Of a stretch of 53,628 bases of DNA, positions 46,089-53,628 are shown in pieces (the stretch's first letter is position 1; every line of letters starts with the position of its first letter). Source of the stretch: an uncultured Collinsella sp. (GTDB taxonomy: Bacteria; Actinomycetota; Coriobacteriia; Coriobacteriales; Coriobacteriaceae). Under the pieces are notes generated by a model. The model was not told where the DNA came from, did not search any database, and was given only the letters and a program-made list of their open reading frames with translations. The stretch covers positions 1 to 53,628 of the forward strand of contig CABUQG010000010.1 of NCBI GenBank assembly GCA_902493535.1, written 5' to 3'. A program made the position numbers and the translations under genes.

Positions 46089-47627
46089 CTAGATCTTGAG
46101 CGTGTGATAGGTCACGCTCGCACCCGGGGCGTCAACGGTCACGCCATAGGCCTCAGGATAGATGCGCGTCGAGAACACGAGCGCGCCATCGTTCACAAAC
46201 ACCTCGACCGATGAAACATCGCCAACAATGCGCACGTTACGAACCTCGTCGACGGGCTCCCAGCGCACGATGCGACCGCAGCCGGCAGAAGCGCGGCTCT
46301 CATCGGTAAATCGCATCTCAAAGCGCGCGGGCAGTTCGCCCTCGGCAGGCATAAACGACAGCCTTAGCTCGCCATCAACGGTTGTGGTAAACGCGCCGTC
46401 GACACCGTCGACAACAACGTCAAAGCAGGTATCGCCGGCAACCTCCAACGAGCCCTCCCCCACACGCACCGAGGCATAATGGCGCTCGATCTCGCGCGTC
46501 GGCTGCTGCAGCACCACGCCGCCGTCACCGGCTGTAAGCTCACGCGGCACCGTCATGCAGTGCTGCCAGCCGCACACCACAGTGGGGTCGTTGCCATAGG
46601 TCGGCTCATCGGGCATGCCCATCCAGCCGATCAGGATGTGGCGACCGTCCTCGTCCGTGAACTCCTGCGGAGCATAGAAGTCAAAACCGGCGTCCCACAG
46701 GCGGAACTCGCCCAGCTCATAGGCACCGTCACCACCGGTAATATTGCCCGTTACAGGCATGTAGCCAGCAGCGTATACGTTCCCGCGGTCCCAACGACCG
46801 CCCTCAAGGCCCTGGGGCGAGAAGGAAAGGAACTTCGCCGGTACGCCGCCATCCGCCTCAAGCTCAAGGTATCCCGGGCACTCCCACATAAAGCCAAAAC
46901 GCTCGGACGTAGACACACGGCTCTCGAGCTCCCAGTTCAGCATATCGGCCGAGCCATACACTAGGATCTCGCCCACATCGCGCCCGGCGCCCTCGCCGTG
47001 CATGGCGCAAAATCGACTATCGACATGCGGACCATCCACGCGACGACGGGCGCCCAGCACCATGTGATAACGCCCGTCCGAGTCACGCCACACCTTGGGG
47101 TCGCGCACGTGACAGGTCAAATCCTCGGGATAATCCTCGGAAGCCAGCACCACACGCTTTTGGCTGAACTCCCGACCGGCAAGGCCATCGACGCTCTCGA
47201 CATAAACAGTATCGGCGCGGCGGCCGGTATTGACGTAGTCGTACGTCCCGTCCGCATCGGAAAGCTTAACGTTGCCCGTATAGAGCACGCGAATGCGACC
47301 GTCCTCGGCAAGCGCGGAGCCCGAATACACACCGTGGCAATCAAACGGCTCGTCGGGCAGCAGTGGGGCGCCAACGTAGTCCCACGTCATAAGGTCGCGG
47401 CTCGTCGCATGGCCCCAGACCTTAACGCCGCCCTCGACATCAAACGGCGCATACTGAAAATAGGCATGGAACACGCCGCCCGCCTGGCAAAGACCATTGG
47501 GGTCGTTGAGCCAACCCGCCGGCGGCATAATATGAAAGCGCTGACCATACGCGCCATGACCGCACTCAGAGACGGCGTCAACAGCGGCGACCAGCTTTGC
47601 AAGATCGCGACCAAGGGCATTAGACAT
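46089..47627 (-). CDS. sacA: Sucrose-6-phosphate hydrolase (GH32)
   Basis: A 512-residue cytosolic glycosidase that splits sucrose 6-phosphate into glucose 6-phosphate and fructose. Family GH32 signatures: WLNDPNG (39-45) with the nucleophile Asp, HVRDPKVW with the transition-state Asp, and WECPGYLEL with the acid/base Glu. A C-terminal beta-sandwich follows. It lies downstream of the sucrose PTS gene with a hairpin (47657-47677) between. No signal peptide, consistent with PTS uptake. Confidence 0.92.
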   Translation of the reverse strand: MSNALGRDLAKLVAAVDAVSECGHGAYGQRFHIMPPAGWLNDPNGLCQAGGVFHAYFQYAPFDVEGGVKVWGHATSRDLMTWDYVGAPLLPDEPFDCHGVYSGSALAEDGRIRVLYTGNVKLSDADGTYDYVNTGRRADTVYVESVDGLAGREFSQKRVVLASEDYPEDLTCHVRDPKVWRDSDGRYHMVLGARRRVDGPHVDSRFCAMHGEGAGRDVGEILVYGSADMLNWELESRVSTSERFGFMWECPGYLELEADGGVPAKFLSFSPQGLEGGRWDRGNVYAAGYMPVTGNITGGDGAYELGEFRLWDAGFDFYAPQEFTDEDGRHILIGWMGMPDEPTYGNDPTVVCGWQHCMTVPRELTAGDGGVVLQQPTREIERHYASVRVGEGSLEVAGDTCFDVVVDGVDGAFTTTVDGELRLSFMPAEGELPARFEMRFTDESRASAGCGRIVRWEPVDEVRNVRIVGDVSSVEVFVNDGALVFSTRIYPEAYGVTVDAPGASVTYHTLKI

Positions 47628-47734
47628 ATCAAAGTCCTAACGGATCGAAAGTTACATGGCGCCAAAGATCGGCGCCAGATGCGGGAAACACCCGCGAGCA
47701 TACAGCCCGCGGGCATTCCCTCAATCAAAAGCTC

Positions 47735-49135
47735 TTAGGCCTGCTCGGAAGCCTTGGGCTCGTCCTTGTACAGGACAAACGAGACGCCAAAGGAAACCAG
47801 CGCGGCGACCGCAAACATGATCGCGTACTGCACGGGCTGGGCCAGGCACAGCAGGATACCGAAGATACCCGTAACGCCCGTACCGGAAGCGGCAAGCGAG
47901 GTGAGCGCGCAGACCAGGGCGCCGCAACCGCCACCGATGCAGCCGGCGATGAAGGGCTTAAAGAAGCGCAGGTTCACACCGAAGATGGCAGGCTCGGTAA
48001 TGCCCATAAAGGCGGACAGAGCCGAAGGAAGCGCCAGGCCCTTAATCTTGGCATCGCGGGTCTTAAAGGCAACGGCGAGCGCAGCGCCACCCTGGTCGAT
48101 GTTGGCAGCGCTGGCGATGGGCAGCCAGTAGGTCACGCCGTACTGGGCGAGCTGACCCAGGTCGATGGCGGTGTACATCTGGTGGATACCGGTAACGACC
48201 GTGGGGGCATAGAACAGGCCGACGATAAAGGAACCGATGCCGAAGGGCAGGGTCAGCAGGGTCTGGATCAGACCGAGGATGGCGTTCTCGGCCCACACGA
48301 AGATGGGGCCGACGGCAACGAGCGTCACAAGCACGGTCACGAACACCGAGACGAGCGGGGTCACAAAGAGGTCGAACATCTCGGGAACGATCTTGTGCAG
48401 GCGCTTCTCGAGGAAAGCCAGAATGGCGCAGGCGATAACGATGGGGATCACGTGGCCCTGATAGCCGACCCACTCAAAGCTGTACACGCCGGGGATGACG
48501 GTGACCATGGTCTGAACGCCCTCGGAGGCAACCGTGTAGGCGCTCTGCAGCGAGGAGTTGATGAACGCACCGCCGACGACAGCACCCAGGTACGGGTTGG
48601 CGCCAAAGGCCTTGGCGGCGGAGTAGCCGATCAGGATCTGCAGAATGCCAAAGGACGTTCCCGCGACCAGGTCGGCGATCTTATAGATAAAGTTATTGGT
48701 GTCGAGCGCGATAAAGCCGTTGGAGGCCATAAAGTTGAGGGCGCTCATAATGCCCAGCAGCAGGCCCGAAGCCACGATGGCAGGGATGATGGGGACAAAG
48801 ACGTCGCCGAGCACCTTAATGGCACGCATAAAGATGTTCTGCTGCTGCGCCGCGGCCTCCTTGACCTCGGCCTTGGTGGCAGCCTCGACGCCACTGAGCG
48901 CGATGAACTCCTCGTAGACCTTGTTGACGGTGCCGGTGCCAAAAATAATCTGCAGCTGGCCCTGGGCCTCAAAGACGCCCTTAGCGCCGTCGATATTCTC
49001 GAGGGCCTCCTTGTCAACCTTGGCGTTATCAGCAATCACCAGGCGCAGACGCGTGGCGCAGTGTGCGGCCGAAACAACGTTGTCGGCGCCACCGATGTTG
49101 TCGAGCACCTCTTGGGCTGATTTGCGGTAGTCCAT
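47735..49135 (-). CDS. scrA: PTS sucrose-type EIIBC component
   Basis: A 466-residue membrane permease. The EIIB domain has the phosphorylated Cys26 in SAAHCATRLRL and occupies about 1-90. The EIIC domain has about ten membrane segments, with GLLLGIMSALNF and GITEPAIFGVN. No EIIA domain is attached and none is coded here, so an EIIA elsewhere must supply phosphate. ATG 49135 follows GAGGAAAGGG. Substrate sucrose is inferred from family and the neighbouring sacA; other beta-fructosides or trehalose are possible. Confidence 0.9.
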   Translation of the reverse strand: MDYRKSAQEVLDNIGGADNVVSAAHCATRLRLVIADNAKVDKEALENIDGAKGVFEAQGQLQIIFGTGTVNKVYEEFIALSGVEAATKAEVKEAAAQQQNIFMRAIKVLGDVFVPIIPAIVASGLLLGIMSALNFMASNGFIALDTNNFIYKIADLVAGTSFGILQILIGYSAAKAFGANPYLGAVVGGAFINSSLQSAYTVASEGVQTMVTVIPGVYSFEWVGYQGHVIPIVIACAILAFLEKRLHKIVPEMFDLFVTPLVSVFVTVLVTLVAVGPIFVWAENAILGLIQTLLTLPFGIGSFIVGLFYAPTVVTGIHQMYTAIDLGQLAQYGVTYWLPIASAANIDQGGAALAVAFKTRDAKIKGLALPSALSAFMGITEPAIFGVNLRFFKPFIAGCIGGGCGALVCALTSLAASGTGVTGIFGILLCLAQPVQYAIMFAVAALVSFGVSFVLYKDEPKASEQA

Positions 49136-49191
49136 GACTTCCCTTTCCTCCAACGGGCGCATGTGCACCCGGCCATCTTTGACACTTAAAC

Positions 49192-49231
49192 TGTAATCGT
49201 TTTCAGTTTCATATAACTGCAATCGTTTTCA
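49192..49231 (-). promoter_or_regulatory. Two LacI-type operators upstream of scrA
   Basis: TGTAATCGTTTTCA (49192-49205) and TGCAATCGTTTTCA (49218-49231) both fit TGNAANCGNTTNCA and are 26 bp apart, centre to centre. They are the expected targets of the LacI-family gene next door. Confidence 0.88.
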
Positions 49232-49319
49232 TATAACGGTGAACGGTAGGAAAAAGCCGGCGAATGGTAGTTTTACGGCAAAAACAGACGGGTCAGGGAC
49301 AGGCAGACGTGCCCAAGAC

Positions 49320-50300
49320 CTAGACATTCATAAGCTGATGGCCGAGCTTGAGCGTCTTGAGACCGCTCTCCCCCTCCACGCCATCGAGCGTGTTGAGCAA
49401 CATATTGGTCGCTTCGACGCCACTGGTCAGGTAGCCATAATGCACGGTGGGAATGCCGCCCGTCAGCGCGCGCAAAAACGCATTGTCGCCAAAACCACTC
49501 ACGCGGTGTATGCCCTCGCCCATGCCGCGAACCTCATCGATGGCACGCAGCGCGCCCGCCGCCATGGTGTCGGTCGCGCAGGCGATAAACGAAACATCGG
49601 GAGCGACGGAAAGCAGTTCACGCGCCGCACCATAGCCCGAGTCGAGCGTAAACGAGCCCAGGCGAATCAGGTTCGGATCAAGCGCCACGCCCGCGGCGCG
49701 CAAGCCGGCCTCAAAACCGCGACGGCGGTCATAACCGGCCGCGCGGTCCTCTTCGGAAACTCCAATATAGGCAATCTTGCCGTCCACGCGACCCGCAAGC
49801 GCATGGCCCAGTTCAAAGGCGGCCTCGTAATCGTCGTGATAGACGCACGCCGCGCCCTCAACATTCTGGCCGATCAGCACGATCGGCACGCGGCACGACT
49901 CAATCGCCCGACGATGCTCGTCGGTGATCATGGTTGCCACCAGCACAATGCCGTCAACTGGGTGGTTTTGGAATAAATCGAGGTATTCAAGCTCGCGATC
50001 GGCCGCGTTGTCGGTGTTGGCAAGTAGCATCTGGTAGCCACGGCGGCCAAGCACCTGACCAATACCGGCGGTAATGCGGCTCACGGATTCCGAGTTGATC
50101 TTGGGCACGATGACGCCGATGAGCTTGGTAGAGCCGGTGCGCAGCGCGCGAGCCTGGCTGGACCGCACGTATCCGGTCAGTTCAATAGCTTGCCTAATGC
50201 GCTCGGCCTTGTCCGTCGAGATATACCCACCGTTGAGGTAGCGCGAGACGGCGGCGCTCGAAACGCCGGCCAGCTCGGCCACATCCTTCATCTTTACCAC
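49320..50300 (-). CDS. scrR: LacI-family transcriptional repressor of the sucrose locus
   Basis: A 326-residue regulator. The HTH headpiece reads MKDVAELAGVSSAAVSRYLNGG, and the hinge contains RSSQARALRTG. The rest is a periplasmic-binding-protein-like sugar domain (LIGVIVPKINSESVS; SFIACATDTMAAGAL). The GTG at 50300 has AGGGG six nt upstream; in-frame codons upstream overlap the operator. An operator of the same type as those before scrA lies just upstream, so it likely represses itself and scrA-sacA. Confidence 0.9.
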   Translation of the reverse strand: MVKMKDVAELAGVSSAAVSRYLNGGYISTDKAERIRQAIELTGYVRSSQARALRTGSTKLIGVIVPKINSESVSRITAGIGQVLGRRGYQMLLANTDNAADRELEYLDLFQNHPVDGIVLVATMITDEHRRAIESCRVPIVLIGQNVEGAACVYHDDYEAAFELGHALAGRVDGKIAYIGVSEEDRAAGYDRRRGFEAGLRAAGVALDPNLIRLGSFTLDSGYGAARELLSVAPDVSFIACATDTMAAGALRAIDEVRGMGEGIHRVSGFGDNAFLRALTGGIPTVHYGYLTSGVEATNMLLNTLDGVEGESGLKTLKLGHQLMNV

Positions 50301-50315
50301 GAGTACCCCTGTCAT

Positions 50316-50329
50316 TGAAATCGCTTTCA
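50316..50329 (-). promoter_or_regulatory. LacI-type operator before scrR
   Basis: TGAAATCGCTTTCA matches TGNAANCGNTTNCA as do the two scrA operators. Position just before the start codon fits autoregulation. Confidence 0.85.
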
Positions 50330-50372
50330 CCATGATACCCGTGAAGACGGCATGCGAACCAAATCGGCCCAC

Positions 50373-50921
50373 TCAGGTCGAGCAAACGCCGTCGAGCGCG
50401 CGGATAGCGTCGGCATAGGGCATATCCACACCGTCCGAGAACACCTCGACGGCCATTTCGACCTTGTCACCGCGCATGGTCTTGGACTTGGCGGTGAACT
50501 TGGTGCGGCCAAAGGCGCGCACAATGTCGTCGCCGGTGGTCTGGCCCGTGTAGTGAATGACCATCATGTACACGCGCGCCTTGTCCTGGTGGCTCGCAAA
50601 ACCGGCGATCATCACCACGATCACCACTGCCGTGAGCCCCACGAGCGCATACATGCCGGCGCCTGCCGTAATGCCCGTGGTAATGGCCCAAAACAAATAC
50701 AGCAGGTCGAGCGGGTCCTTGACCGCCGTACGGTAACGAACGATGGACAGAGCACCGACCATACCGAGCGAGATGACCACGTTCGTCGAGATCGCAAGAG
50801 TCACCATGCACGTGAGCACGCACATGTCCACGAGCGTCACGGCAAAGCTGCGCGAATACACCACGCCGGTAAAAAAGCGCTTGTACACGTAATAGATCAG
50901 GATGCCCATGGCGAGTGCCAC
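50373..50921 (-). CDS. DUF4956 membrane protein, truncated at the N-terminus
   Basis: About 182 residues with four hydrophobic segments and the DUF4956 core VVYSRSFAVTLVDM, SLGMVGALSIVRYRTA and LLYLFWAITTGI. Such proteins often accompany VTC polyphosphate polymerase domains. Family-like residues (FGQVDPAKIGLSLL) continue in frame upstream of the only usable start (GTG 50921), but a stop codon lies before any start there, so the native N-terminus seems lost at the junction with the VTC remnant. It may still be translated. Confidence 0.75.
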   Translation of the reverse strand: MALAMGILIYYVYKRFFTGVVYSRSFAVTLVDMCVLTCMVTLAISTNVVISLGMVGALSIVRYRTAVKDPLDLLYLFWAITTGITAGAGMYALVGLTAVVIVVMIAGFASHQDKARVYMMVIHYTGQTTGDDIVRAFGRTKFTAKSKTMRGDKVEMAVEVFSDGVDMPYADAIRALDGVCST

Positions 50922-51382
50922 GAGCAGCGACAGGCCGATCTTGGCAGGGTCGACCTGACCAAACCCACACTCGGCGGCACCATATCACGCACCGGCTGCG
51001 GGCAAAACTCGGTAAACTTGACCTCCATCACCAGCTTGCCGGGCTCCAGGACCGGCAGCGCGGGCAGCGTCGCGTCAAAGATATCTAAGCTTCCCACCGC
51101 GGCACGAACGTTCATGTCAAACGTGATGCGCACGGTGCCCTCATCCATCACCCACGGCTCGCGCTCGTAATCCACGATGGTCCGCGGGCGCATCATGTTG
51201 CAGATGCACTCGATGTAGAACTCGCGGCAGAGCGGATAGGGGCTCCTCAGCAAAAAGTCGTAGTCTCCGGCCAGAATCTGCTCAAACTCGTCGCGCGCAA
51301 GTGGCGCGTCCTCCTTGTAGATCCAGCTGCCGTACTTCTTTTTGCGCTCAAGCTTAATCACCTTGTCGCTGCCGTTATAGAT
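50897..51382 (-). pseudogene. VTC-domain polyphosphate polymerase remnant
   Basis: The frame reads IYNGSDKVIKLERKKKYGS, then ISKE-like IYKEDAPLARDEF and ITFDMNVRAAVGSLDIFD, then LVMEVKFTEFCPQPVRDM, which are middle and C-terminal segments of a VTC domain (polyphosphate synthesis). The N-terminal half is missing: homology begins at 51382, the base after the stop codon of the TOPRIM-like gene. At the other end the frame shifts near 50980 into unrelated residues over the DUF4956 start. Cut at both ends, it is probably not functional. Confidence 0.82.
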
Positions 51383-52201
51383 TTAGAACAAACGAATACC
51401 CAAACCCCTCTTAATCGCCTTATTCAAAACGTCGTTAAGTCGCTTAGGCCAATTCGCAATAAAGAATAGACAGGTGCAGCATGCGCAAAATGAATCATTG
51501 TTCAGACGATCAATCTCGTTGAGCAAAAGTTCTGAATGATTGATTTCCGCCACAGTCGAAGCTAAGTCAGCCATACACTCGTTTGCATTTTGCGTCGCCT
51601 GTTCATTAGTTAACCATAGCGACCTCAGGGCATGGACGGCAATAATGCAAGCAAATGTAAAACCATCAATACGCCCAATATCCGCAAGCGAATCTCCCCT
51701 CCTGGCAACCCAGTCCTTATAAGATCGCTGACCAAAAATCACATCTGAAGGAACAAGGGCGTCATCCAGAGAGTGATACTTCAGGGGATCAAAATCACGA
51801 TATGCTTCAACCGATGGATAGCTTAGATATAATTGACCCATATCAGTACTATCGCAGTAATAGTCTTGCATTAGCTCAAGCCGCTTAAAATCGTGCCGAT
51901 TGTCCTGAGGATCTAAGTCAAATATGAGCAAGGTGTCAGTAAAACTGGATTCGAGAAGCTCTGTCGCATCATCGTTATCCGGAAGAAGCTCGGCAACAAA
52001 GGACCTAAGATCAACGGCCTCAAAATCGCAACCGTATTCTTGAAAGAGCTTGTCTAGAAAGTCATGAACATTAATCTCGACATGAATAATTTGATGATCA
52101 TCTGCGAGGCTAAAAGAATCAAACATGCGCTCCATCAACTGAGGCTCGCGTTTAGCACCTTCGACAATGAGCAGGACGTTCTTTACGGACGCATTGTTCA
52201 T
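51383..52201 (-). CDS. TOPRIM-like protein of an RloB/AriB-type defence pair
   Basis: A 272-residue protein. The N-terminus VLLIVEGAKREPQLMERMF (Glu14) and LLIFDLDPQD (Asp95, Asp97) give the E...DxD pattern of TOPRIM-like nucleases, as in RloB and DUF4435/AriB proteins. The C-terminal half is helical with CACCTCLFF. It starts 2 nt after the ATPase stop. Base composition is clearly AT-richer than core genes, indicating transfer. Function as the nuclease/effector of a two-gene anti-phage system is inferred; the family label is not certain. Confidence 0.68.
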   Translation of the reverse strand: MNNASVKNVLLIVEGAKREPQLMERMFDSFSLADDHQIIHVEINVHDFLDKLFQEYGCDFEAVDLRSFVAELLPDNDDATELLESSFTDTLLIFDLDPQDNRHDFKRLELMQDYYCDSTDMGQLYLSYPSVEAYRDFDPLKYHSLDDALVPSDVIFGQRSYKDWVARRGDSLADIGRIDGFTFACIIAVHALRSLWLTNEQATQNANECMADLASTVAEINHSELLLNEIDRLNNDSFCACCTCLFFIANWPKRLNDVLNKAIKRGLGIRLF

Positions 52202-52203
52202 GA

Positions 52204-53304
52204 CTAGTCAAACTCTCCAGCACGGAGGAGCTTCTCAATGTTGTTGCCAAGCCTCAACTCGCGATCGGTGGAATCGGCCAAAGTTCGAATGCCCCCTTTT
52301 GCAGAGATTTGATAAACGCAGTCAGGCCTCATTACGCCATTCTTAACAAGCGAGGTATTGTGGGTCGAGCACAGTATCTGACACGATGCCTTTGAAGCAA
52401 AGAACTTCAAAAGGCTCTCTGCCATCTCAAAGTGACAAAAAGCGTCAAACTCATCTATGAACAAAAAACTGGCCGACTCGTTAAGCTCAAGCTCAGAGAA
52501 CAACATAACCAGGGTTCTTGTACCGCTAGAACATGCCTCGACAAACGGGACGCATCGCATGGGATGATTGAAATATAGAACAGGCGAGCCGTCGGACTCT
52601 TTAATAACGATTAGGGACTCATCGACTCCAAAATTGCGAATAAATGATTCAAATTCCGCAACTTTGTTCTCGCGTATGATTTTGTCGATTACCTTTTTTG
52701 TTTCAACCCCTTTTAATCGAAAGCTGTCCATGCGAATCAGCCTCATGTGCGAGACAAATCGGCGTAATTCAGCCAAGACACCTAAAACATTAGTTGGAAG
52801 ACTGCTCGTTATATAAGAAAGAAGGCTCAACGAAGCGTCGAAGAATTCAAAATTAATGCCAGCAGCACCGATTCGTTCAAGGTGGTTCTCTTCGAAAACG
52901 CCGCGTGCGTTATTGAAATCGAAAATTCGTTCCCCATCAATCGATAGGGTCTCGTGAAGCCAAGTAGTCGGAGAAGTCTTCTCATAGCAGTAATTGATTT
53001 CGCGACCGTCAAATTCAAAGACATAGGTGAACTGTGCCGCACCTCGCCCGCAATCAGCATTCAAAAACAGACGATCATCCTGGTCAGAATAATCGAATGC
53101 CTCTGGAAAGCCGAACGTAATGTCGAATAAAGCTGAACCGAAATTCGATTTACCAGACGCATTTCTGCCGATCAAAAGTGCGGTTTTCACGGTTCCGTTT
53201 TTAACGTTATTTTCTGCAAACTGGTAATCACGAGAAGCTGCAAAATTAAATGAAACCGGAGCCGAAAAATTCCTATAGCCATCAACAGTAAAACGCTTAA
53301 GCAT
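52204..53304 (-). CDS. AAA family ATPase (AAA15/RloA-like)
   Basis: A 366-residue SMC/ABC-like ATPase. Walker A is GRNASGKS (46-53), the signature-like CSSGTRTLVML precedes Walker B FLFIDEFDAF (about 285), and the switch is CSTHNTSL. The N-terminus MLKRFTVDGYRNF is typical of AAA15/RloA proteins, which pair with TOPRIM or RloB partners in defence islands. TAGGAG seven nt upstream lies in one arm of a perfect palindrome. AT-rich relative to neighbours. Confidence 0.85.
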   Translation of the reverse strand: MLKRFTVDGYRNFSAPVSFNFAASRDYQFAENNVKNGTVKTALLIGRNASGKSNFGSALFDITFGFPEAFDYSDQDDRLFLNADCGRGAAQFTYVFEFDGREINYCYEKTSPTTWLHETLSIDGERIFDFNNARGVFEENHLERIGAAGINFEFFDASLSLLSYITSSLPTNVLGVLAELRRFVSHMRLIRMDSFRLKGVETKKVIDKIIRENKVAEFESFIRNFGVDESLIVIKESDGSPVLYFNHPMRCVPFVEACSSGTRTLVMLFSELELNESASFLFIDEFDAFCHFEMAESLLKFFASKASCQILCSTHNTSLVKNGVMRPDCVYQISAKGGIRTLADSTDRELRLGNNIEKLLRAGEFD

Positions 53305-53308
53305 GAGA

Positions 53309-53355
53309 GTCTCCTATCTCTTGCCGTAATTATATTACGGCAAGAGATAGGAGAC
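53309..53355 (-). promoter_or_regulatory. Perfect 22-bp inverted repeat over the ribosome site and -10 of the ATPase gene
   Basis: Arms 53309-53330 and 53334-53355 are exactly complementary with a 3-nt loop. The ribosome site TAGGAG lies in the proximal arm and a TATAAT (53329-53334) in the centre. It may be an operator, or a hairpin that hides the ribosome site in longer transcripts. Confidence 0.8.
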
Positions 53356-53457
53356 CTGCATCAATTACGCCACTACGGGAAAAGTCATGTGAGCAGAGTC
53401 CATGCGAACCATGAATACCCGCTACGAAAGCCGCTGGAAAACAACCCTTAAACGCAA

Positions 53458-53478
53458 AAACCGCCTTTAGGCGGTTTC
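53458..53478 (-). terminator. Intrinsic terminator upstream of the defence pair
   Basis: CCGCCT/AGGCGG with flanking AAA/TTT is followed by TTTTTG on the minus strand. It isolates the ATPase gene from a minus-strand transcript arriving from beyond the right edge. Confidence 0.82.
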
Positions 53479-53550
53479 CACGGACCAAGCCGGACGTACC
53501 GTCACAAGGCCTCATCACGGTTGGAACTGTAAGGAAAAGCCCAGTCCCAG

Positions 53551-53628
53551 TCAATCCTTTACCGACAAACCGTTGTTAGCGCCGGAATAATTTAGCCAAA
53601 TATAGTCGGCCGAGATTGACCAATCCCG
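53551..53628 (-). CDS. Possible 3' end of a gene entering from the right edge
   Basis: A frame open from the window edge reads RDWSISADYIWLNYSGANN and ends in TGA at 53551-53553. A minus-strand terminator 73 nt further on would suit it. Too short to identify, and such a frame can arise by chance. The rest of 53356-53628 shows no other gene. Confidence 0.22.
   Translation of the reverse strand, partial: RDWSISADYIWLNYSGANNGLSVKD

Noticed and set aside
53330..53554. 74-codon minus-strand open frame
   Set aside because: It runs through the terminator and into the 22-bp palindrome; no ribosome site or recognisable residues.

Overview
This 53.6 kb window reads as chromosomal DNA of a high-GC, Gram-positive gut-type actinobacterium of the class Coriobacteriia, most like Collinsella (inferred, not computed). 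The signs are a high GC content, many GTG/TTG starts, a SepIVA-like gene beside yceD and rnc as in Actinobacteria, and a sucrose PTS. Almost all genes are on the minus strand and most are core genes.

Layout by coordinate. 1-5.1 kb: ileS behind an isoleucine T-box, then a glycerol-dehydrogenase-like enzyme and a DUF523 gene. 5.1-12.5 kb: ftsH, a cobalamin adenosyltransferase gene with a stop codon at codon 5, a MATE exporter, a TrmH-type methylase, thyA-folA, and a DUF134/NifX-type fusion gene with a twin operator and an internal start. 12.6-27.5 kb: two long minus-strand runs. One carries sepIVA-like, yceD, rpmF, plsX, acpP, rnc, smc, ftsY and ffh (membrane, ribosome, chromosome and SRP functions). 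The other carries asp23-like, fakA, recG, rsmD and coaD. 27.7-27.9 kb: two identical tRNA-Asn genes. 28.1-39.6 kb: the translation/transcription block rimP-nusA-infB-rbfA-nrnA-truB-ribF-dnaG-rpoD, led by a promoter and a leader terminator. 39.8-44.3 kb: leuS and guaB. 44.5-50.3 kb: a ModE-like regulator, a PLP-fold protein without its catalytic lysine, and the sucrose locus scrA-sacA-scrR with three matching LacI-type operators.

50.4-53.6 kb is accessory. An AT-richer two-gene module (AAA ATPase plus TOPRIM-like protein, resembling RloAB/PARIS-type defence pairs) abuts the middle of a truncated VTC polyphosphate-polymerase gene. The VTC remnant runs out of frame into a DUF4956 membrane gene, so a polyphosphate-type locus was broken when the module arrived.

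The strongest candidate for something undescribed is a structured intergenic element present twice (about 46-160 and 42701-42805). A nearly invariant core of about 50 nt sits in a stem whose sequence differs between copies while pairing is kept, so the changes are compensatory. Other non-coding signals are a 119-nt near-perfect palindrome before leuS, several GGGAC-bearing palindromes between genes, and intrinsic terminators directly before start codons (plsX, acpP, rimP, the PLP gene).
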